NCBI GenBank assembly: GCA_963669155.1
Contig: OZ022587.1
Coordinates: forward strand, 16,870,113-16,934,112
Length of the DNA: 64,000 nt
Source of the DNA: Arbacia lixula
Taxonomy: Eukaryota; Echinodermata; Echinoidea; Arbacioida; Arbaciidae
Direction of reading: 5' to 3'
Part shown: positions 58,341-64,000 of the stretch, piece after piece
Layout of the letters: the number at the start of each line of letters is the position of its first letter
How positions within the stretch are numbered: the first letter of the stretch is position 1
Notes under the pieces: model-generated
The model's database searches: none
Told to the model about the DNA's origin: nothing
What the model saw: the letters and a program-made list of their open reading frames with translations, nothing else
Program-made: the position numbers and the translations under genes

Positions 58341-61300
58341 GTTTGTATGAACGCAATTTATCTGGCTTCATAGGGAAAGGAAACATCGTGTCGCTATGAT
58401 TAATCTGACATACAGACATAAGGGAGAGGAAATGTCGTGTGAACACACCATAGGTATATAGTTTTAGGCATAGGAAACATGAACATGACTAATTTGGCTT
58501 TAGGGAAAGTGATATTGCGTGAAGACGACCATTCTGACATTAGTGAAAGTAAGTGAGTCTTGTGAACACGACTAAACTTGCTCTTGGGAAAGGAAATGAT
58601 ATGTGAACACGACCATTATTGGATAAATGAAAGGAAGAGGCGTGTGAACTCGACTTATCTGGGTTTAAACAAAGCAACCATTGTCACTGATTGTGCGAAC
58701 ACGACCATCTGGGCTTTAAAGATCGGAAACGTCGTGTAAACTGGACGAATATGGTTTCAGGGAAAGGAAACGTAAATCAAAAAGGACTAATTCAGAATTA
58801 GGTTAAATGAAACATCGCTGTGTACACGACCGGTATGGCTTTAGGGTCTTTATTCAAGACTTGACCTAAGTTAAAAGATTAATATCTAAATAATGCGATA
58901 GAAAACACGAGAGTTGCACATCATATATGTTTTGATTTTTTTTTACATGTTCTGTTTATTAATGCTTTGTAGTTCGTGTCAAAGCGTAGTTTTTTCAAAT
59001 TGCGTATTTTTTTTCAGGAAAGGAATCTATCAAACAGAAAAAACAAGACAATGAGCACGATGAGACCAAAAGAATTCTGACATTTCATTAAAAAAAAACT
59101 ATATAATGGTTGCACCGGTATTACGTCCCAAATAGGAACTCTTCGTCTGGTTTAACACGACCTCACAGTTATACGTGTGACCATCTGAAAAATTGGGTAT
59201 TATTCGTCTGGGCTACAAGGAATTATTTCACATTCAAGTTATACGTGTGACCATCTGCAAAATTGGGTATTATTCGTCTGGGCTACAAGGAATTATTTCA
59301 CATTCATTTCACAATACACACATGCTGTCTTATTCTCTAATAGACTGTATACTATTGTATTGTTTTCTTTGTTTTGAAAGAATGGTACGTGTATTTCTTT
59401 GTTCAGTTATATGTAATCATACTTATACGGTAAAACAACATAATGAGACAGTACACAAAATGATCATTTGTTTGATTAATCCACTAATTCTGCGTGACGT
59501 CACAATAGGTTACGGCTGGTTCATCCTGCTAGCCGCCCACTGCACACTGATCTTCCGTGAGGGCATCGCAAAGTGCCTCGGCGTGTTTCTGCCCACCTTC
59601 CGCTCCTACTTCGATGTGTCGACGTCGCTGATTGGCTGGATTAGTTCTCTCTGCGTCACCTTCGCCGACTTCACAGGTATGTGACGTCACAATGTGGACG
59701 CGTAGAATTATGTTACGAGGAACATTTCACGACAGCTGTATTGCGTTCACAAGATGATAATATGCATTTTTAATTGAAAACTGATCAACAACGTAAAATT
59801 CAAAAGCGTGGTCTTTGATTTAACTAGTTTACCAATGCTAGATTGAATGCAATGTTTTTTTTAGTTTTTTTCAGGCATAATTACATAAATACGGAAGTTC
59901 TAAATTTTAGAATGGATTAATCTTGATTTGAATATTTTCTTCTTTTTTTTTGGGGGGGGGGGGGGGGGGCTTGATTGTGTACTATCAAACTAAATATTGA
60001 TTTAAAATGAGCATAGGGTATCATTGTAGTTCATTTCATCTTTGATTTGATTAGTATATTAAACAATTCATAGCTGCGTCTGTTGACACTAGATTCCGAT
60101 TTGGTATCTAACCAAGCCATGTCATCGTCTCACAACCCCAGGTCTGATAAGCGGCCCGCTATGTCGTAAGTTCGGCTGCAGACCCATAGCTATGATGGGA
60201 GGGTTCTTCGCCGGTACGGGCCTGATCCTTGCAGCCGCCTCCACCCGTGTCAGTCAGCTTTCAGTGTGCCTCTCCATATCAGGTAACGTATGCCTCCGGC
60301 GGGGGTGAGCCGGGGAGGGGAAGGGTATCGAGATGGCCTTGCATCCGGGGAATCCCATTTAAATGAGATTTGATAATGATAGCTGATATGTTTTCATCAG
60401 TGTTCATCAATCGGGTAGAATATTTGTTTGCACTTTGGGCCCCTCGCGCTGCTCACCGACTTGCGATGGTTGACTTGTTTTCCAACGTAGATCCTATACC
60501 ATGTATACCATGCAACTTAACCCCTCCCCTAAGCATGCTAAGCAATGCTGATCGTCGTCGGTGGTACGGGATTTGTCCCATAATCATATTCTATTGAGCC
60601 ATTCTGTCGCGTCAAATACAATGTTGCCCTATGTAATCTGTGTATATTTAAGGTAAAATACTGTACACTTGGCATGCAAAAGGGCCAGAAGTATTGGTTC
60701 ATAATCTACCGTCCGAAAAACGAAACAAACCTTGACAGTGAATCGAGTTTCTTGAATTCCATCTGTAAGTGTATTCCTAATTTCATGTTGTTTTCTTGTC
60801 CTACTGAATGCTGTTGAAGAAATAGTTCACCCTGAAATTAGTTTGGGTTCAATACAAGGAGCACTTGAAAGAAACATGTTATTGAAGGTTTGCCAAAAAG
60901 CGGTCAAAGGGAAAGAAAGTTATTAGATTTTTAAAATGTTGATTTTGTGACGTCACGTGCGAGGTGCTAACCCATAATGTTTGTTGTGTACAATTTTTTG
61001 TCCATTTTCTCAAAAGGATATTTACCATTTCCCCTGTGCGTTTGAACTATCGCTAGACACATGTTTTTACACCCATATCGCTATGAAACGAATGTATTCC
61101 TTCATCAAAAACATAAAAAGGCAATTTGTGGAAAAAATTAGTACACAGCAAACGGGATAGCGTCTCGCACGTGACGTCACAAAATGAAAACTTTAAAATC
61201 AAATAACTTTCTTTCTCTTTGACCGATTTTCGTCAACCCTTCACTGATATGTTTCTTTCGTGTGCATCCTTGTATTGAAACCAAAATAATTTCAGGGTGA

Positions 61301-64000
61301 ACTATACAGCAGGCAAGAACAGCCAATAGTGCGAGGACTCAAAAGTAGCCGTGGACAACCAAAATGAGCAAAGAAACTGCCAGGAGCAGTAGAAGACATC
61401 GGGAGACACTGAAGACACACGGTAGACATGAAATGGTTTCTTACTGAAGTCATTCAATATTTTTGAAGTATTTTGGTTAAAATCTCTTGGCGACGATTTC
61501 TGGCGATTGCTTGATCGATCACCAACTCTTGGCTACTCTCGGCTGATCTTGGCGGCTTTGAATATAGGACCCATGTTTTACATGAAGGAAGACAAAAACA
61601 GTGATGATTCTTTTTTTTTTCTTTTTATCGACACAGGTATTGGCCTTGGCCTGGCCCTTACACCCAGCCTCACCATGGTCGGGCATTACTTCGAGCGACG
61701 CTATAGTCTGGCCAACGGACTGTCCTACGCCGGCTCGGGGGTGGGCATCCTCGTCCTGGCTCCGCTAGCCCAGATCTTAATTGACACCTACGGATGGCGG
61801 GGTGGTCTAGTCTTGATAGGCGCGCTGTGCTTTCACGTGAGCGCGTGTGGCGCGCTTCTGCGACCAATAGGCGCTAAGAAGCGCGCGCCGACTACGCGCA
61901 ACCGCGATGAGATGGAGTACAAGACTGTGGGGCAGTCGGAGGTGGACGCATGCGTGGAAGAGAACGGACACGTCTCAAAAGGGATTATGTGCGATTTAGG
62001 GCCGGAGGACTCGGACGAAGAGGAAGAACATATAGTTACGACTGTCGTTGAAAGCAATGGCACTGTGAACGGTCACGCGAAGTGCAGCGAGTCGATAGAA
62101 CTACAAAATATTAGAGAGGAGGAGCAGAAAGAACGCCCACTGTCTGATGGCGTGGAGCGCATAGAAGATGATCCGGAAAAATTTGCCGTGGTCGATTTGG
62201 AGAAGGGCGGCAACGATACGGAGAGCGACGAAGAGGTCGAGGTGGTCGAAAGAAAGAAGACTCACTGTCTCGCCCTGCTCGGGTGCTCGCTGTTTCGAGA
62301 CGTTCCATTCATTATCCTGATGACCATCCAGTTCTGTGGACGATTCGTCTACATGGGCTGGTTGATCTATCTCGTGCCACACGCGCAGGAGAAGGGCATC
62401 GAACCGTTACAGGCGACCTTCATCGCCTCCGTCGCCGGCGTGTCGAACATTATCGCCCGCGCTGGTCACGGGCTGATCGTCGACCACAAACTGCTGACGG
62501 CCGCGCAGCTGCTGACTATTGCGTCCTTCCTATCGGCCGTGCCCATGCTGCTCGACCCGGTGCTCAACACGTACGGGTGGTTGGTCGCAGCGTCACTCAC
62601 CTACGGGGCGGCGAGCGGCGTGTTCTTTCCCATCGCCGTGGTGGTTGTCAAGCAGACCATCGGCTTGGAGAGGTTTCCTAACGCTCTCGGCTGGTCTTAC
62701 GGCTTCGCTGGTATCGGCAGGATGTCTGCTGGCTTCTTGACAGGTGTGTAAACCAGTGTGCCCTTCTATGACAAAAGGATTCTAGTGACAAATCACTCAA
62801 ATTTGACTTATTGGTGCTCTTGTACCGGGCACTCCCTACAAACAGGCAAAATCTGGAGAAGAGAAATGTAGTCATCTTGTTGCGAGATGTTCAATCTAAC
62901 GTGATACCGTAGTGTATCATATTGATACCAATGCAAGTGACGGACACATTCTGCTCACTTACGAAAAAGTATCTTTTGTTAGTTTTTTCTTTTTGTTGAA
63001 GTAGGCAGACCTCTCTCTTCTTATTCTCATTCATGCGCACCCATTCCTCTTTCCTCTTCCGCTTTCTCTTCTTCTCCTTTACTTTATATCATTCTATGTC
63101 TCTGTAACACCTCCTCTTCTTTATTATTTTCCTGCAATCCCCCTCTATTCACCCCCTCAACTTCTTCTCTTTTGCCTGACAATGTCACCTTCCTTCTATT
63201 AATCCTCCTCCTCTTCCGTCCCTCCCCCTCCTACTCCTTCTCCTCTCCCTCCTCTATCTCACTCCCCTCCTCCTCCTCCTCCTCCTCCTTCTCCTTCTCC
63301 TTCTCCTTCTCCTTCTCCTTCTCCTTCTCCTCGTCCTTCTTGTCCTTCTTCTCGTCCTCCTCTTCCTCGTCCTTCTCTTCCTCTTCCTCTTCCTCCTCCT
63401 CCTCGCCCTCCTCCTCCTCGTCCTCCTCTATTTTGCCCCTTCCACCTTCTCTCTGTTTCATACTTATCAATTCCTTCTCTTTCCCCGTCATCCTTTCCCC
63501 TACTACTCGTTTTGGGTATTATTGCTCATTGGTTTGAAAATCAAGGGCTTGGTAGTCTTTTCCCATTGACACATATAAAATGCATGCAATTAGAGTGTAA
63601 TGCAACGATTCCAAAGACTTTCAAATGATGTATTGCTCACGAGATGTGCTCTATGCCTCTGTCTACCTTCGATAATAGTTTTGATTCATACTATCATGGC
63701 ACGCTAGTACTGATTTATATTTTCGTATCAATCCTTCTGGGGCCGATGAACCTACAAATAAAGCCTTTAGATCTTACGTCAAAATAAAGGGAATTTATTT
63801 ATTGGCGATAATTTATATTACTTTAACTAAAATATTCAAATTTCATGTCGCACATTTTGAATTATTTGTTATTTATGTGTTTGTTTATTTGTTTGTTTAT
63901 CAGTTGTTTTCGTATGGAAGTAAAATTTGAATTTAAAGTTAAAATCAATACGTCTTTTCCCCCAATCAGGTTGGTTGTTCGATCACTTCGGTAGGTACGA
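58129..64000 (+). CDS. MCT/SLC16-like major-facilitator transporter, 5' and central part
   Basis: Proton-linked or facilitative carrier of monocarboxylates or related small organic solutes in a membrane; substrate not predictable. Exons: 58,129 (or 58,131)-58,340; 59,509-59,676; 60,142-60,282; 61,637-62,743; 63,970-64,000 (continues outside). All five join in one open frame, and the introns between them are phase 1 with GT/AG. Hallmarks: DGGYGW before TM1, split by the first intron; GPLCRKFGCRP in the TM2-3 loop; HYFERRYSLANGL..AGSG at TM4-5; an acidic loop of ~140 residues between TM6 and TM7; FPNALGWSYGF in TM11; GWLFDHFGRY at the window edge. Numbered from the possible ATG at 58,061, 554 residues are present and TM12 plus tail are missing. 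MCT1's essential Lys38 and Arg306 equivalents are conserved (Lys94, Arg450), but the Asp302 equivalent is Asn446. Closest group looks like the orphan MCTs rather than MCT1-4. Confidence 0.93.
58345..58850 (+). repeat. Degenerate intronic tandem array, ~45-55-bp unit, ~10 copies
   Basis: Units read approximately GGCTTTAGGGAAAGGAAACG followed by TCGTGTGAACACGACCATTC, with heavy divergence: AGGGAAAGGAAACATCGTGT near 58,371, GGGAAAGTGATATTGCGTGA near 58,502, GGGAAAGGAAATGATATGTG near 58,585, AGGGAAAGGAAACG near 58,758. Each contains a GTGTGAACACGAC near-palindrome. Confidence 0.7.
59169..59308 (+). repeat. Recent 70-bp tandem duplication in intron
   Basis: TTATACGTGTGACCATCTG.AAAATTGGGTATTATTCGTC starts at 59,169 and 59,239. 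The two copies differ at one base in about 65. An open frame across it is a by-product. Confidence 0.95.
59509..59676 (+). CDS. Transporter exon: TM1-TM2
   Basis: ACAATAG| acceptor, ACAG|GTATGT donor. Completes DGGYGW (Tyr in place of the usual Trp), then TM1 with the conserved Lys at 59,571-59,573 and GVFLPTFRSYF, then TM2 (WISSLCVTFADF). 168 bp, phase 1 on both sides. Confidence 0.95.
59677..60141 (+). other. Intron
   Basis: 465 bp with a poly-G run (59,951-59,969) and acceptor CAACCCCAG. Confidence 0.85.
60142..60282 (+). CDS. Transporter exon: TM2-TM3 loop, TM3
   Basis: LISGPLCRKFGCRPIAMMGG opens the exon: the basic RKFGCRP loop between TM2 and TM3 is typical of SLC16/MFS. TM3 follows (FFAGTGLILAAAS) and then SQLSVCLSISG leading into TM4. 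141 bp, phase 1 both sides, donor TCAG|GTAACG. Confidence 0.95.
60283..61636 (+). other. Intron with a family B element
   Basis: 60,516-60,690 has a weak family E-like stretch. 60,819-61,307 is a family B copy. Acceptor: poly-T then TCGACACAG at 61,636. An open frame starting at 61,507 runs into the next exon, but its first 43 residues are intronic. Confidence 0.8.
60819..61307. mobile_element. Family B MITE-like element, copy 6
   Basis: Left AATAGTTCACCCTGAAATTA, right TAATTTCAGGGTGAACTATA. GTGACGTCACGTGCGAGGTG and CTCGCACGTGACGTCAC are the inner arms. Terminal TTAA is lost. Intronic. Confidence 0.75.
61637..62743 (+). CDS. Transporter exon: TM4 to TM11, with acidic central loop
   Basis: Large 1,107-bp exon. 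TM4 (GIGLGLALTPSLTM), the MCT signature HYFERRYSLANGLSYAGSG, TM5 and TM6 to LLRP (about residues 177-252). Then a ~140-residue cytoplasmic loop rich in Asp/Glu (EDSDEEEE, ESDEEVEV) and, from VPFIILMTIQF (residue 398), TM7 to TM11. TM8 reads VSNIIARAGHGL, with Asn446 (62,446-62,448) and Arg450 (62,458-62,460). GC-rich and CpG-rich compared with the introns. Donor ACAG|GTGTGT, phase 1. Confidence 0.96.
62744..63969 (+). other. Intron with long pyrimidine tract
   Basis: 1,226 bp; contains the CTT/TCC tract at 63,010-63,500; acceptor CCCCCAATCAG at 63,969. Confidence 0.85.
63010..63500. repeat. (TCC/CTT)n pyrimidine tract
   Basis: About 490 bp with almost only C and T on the plus strand, densest at 63,220-63,440 (TCC, TTC and CTCCTT units). 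Ser-rich plus and Glu/Lys-rich minus frames are artefacts. Confidence 0.95.
63970..64000 (+). CDS. Transporter exon start: TM11-TM12 loop (runs off window)
   Basis: After CCAATCAG the frame gives GWLFDHFGRY, matching the conserved G-W-L-[FY]-D loop before TM12 of MCTs, and continues the phase-1 pattern. Truncated by the window edge. Confidence 0.85.

Larger units (their letters stand above)
58341..59508 (+). other. Intron with two tandem repeats
   Basis: Contains the ~50-bp array at 58,345-58,850 and the 70-bp duplication at 59,169-59,308. No additional exon seen. Confidence 0.8.

Noticed and set aside
61507..61636. Upstream extension of the large transporter frame to an ATG at 61,507
   Set aside because: It would lack TM1-3 and the MCT signature; a poly-T tract and ACACAG acceptor show that this part is intronic.

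Overview
The window looks like nuclear DNA of a marine invertebrate deuterostome, most likely an echinoderm such as a sea urchin. That is an inference from the AT-rich base composition, abundant microsatellites and homopolymers, many short palindromic MITE-like elements, an intron-rich transporter gene and a Tc1 element with vertebrate-type architecture. No bacterial, plasmid or viral gene is visible. Almost none of the many open frames are genes; most are low-complexity translations of purine/pyrimidine tracts or repeats.

Two coding loci are well supported. (1) At 10,139-11,821 there is a complete Tc1-like DD34E transposon on the minus strand, with a TA target duplication, IR/DR-type ends and an uninterrupted 341-residue transposase. 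(2) At 58,129-64,000 (+) lies the 5' and central part of an SLC16/monocarboxylate-transporter-like (MFS) gene. Five exons read in one open frame across introns with canonical splice sites; the last exon runs off the window. Its first coding exon is uncertain. A good candidate lies 44.5 kb upstream at 13,441-13,607: strong-context ATG, Ser/Pro-rich peptide, perfect GTAAGT donor, matching phase 2, and a CpG-dense promoter-like block before it. If so, 13,608-58,128 is one giant first intron. The alternative is a local start at 58,061 followed by a 63-bp intron.

Layout: 1-10 kb, repeat-rich intergenic DNA with GA/CT/CA/CTA tracts, a TIR element (5.6-6.1 kb) and a 0.7-kb repeat that recurs at 49 kb; 10-12 kb, the Tc1 element; 12.8-13.6 kb, the promoter-like block and candidate exon; 13.8-15.1 kb, an old ~130-bp tandem array; 15-58 kb, a mosaic of MITE-like families, long palindromes (24.6-25.7 kb), tandem arrays (29.1, 33-34.7, 43.5, 44.1 kb), recent two-copy duplications and tRNA-derived SINEs (47.3-48.5 kb); 58-64 kb, the transporter exons, with introns that also carry repeats.

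Repeat families are given letters: A, TTGCAT..GGTAAC MITE; B, TTAA-bounded GTTCACCCTGAAAT MITE; C, hairpin with TTTCACCAAGCT ends; D, 372-bp palindrome; E, ~90-bp element with AACTCTTTA ends; F, small palindrome with GGTACTGAGAGGGTTA; G, AAGGCCATCGCA element; H, 0.7-kb repeat; I, 0.47-kb TIR element; J, fragment ending near GACCTGCAAAAG; L, single 0.42-kb TIR element; M, CTGCAGYAGACTAAT element with CTGGAAGCCAGGC ends. I did not find a clearly novel molecular system. The most worthwhile leads are the giant first intron, the intact Tc1 element, the paired long hairpins and the nested tandem arrays.
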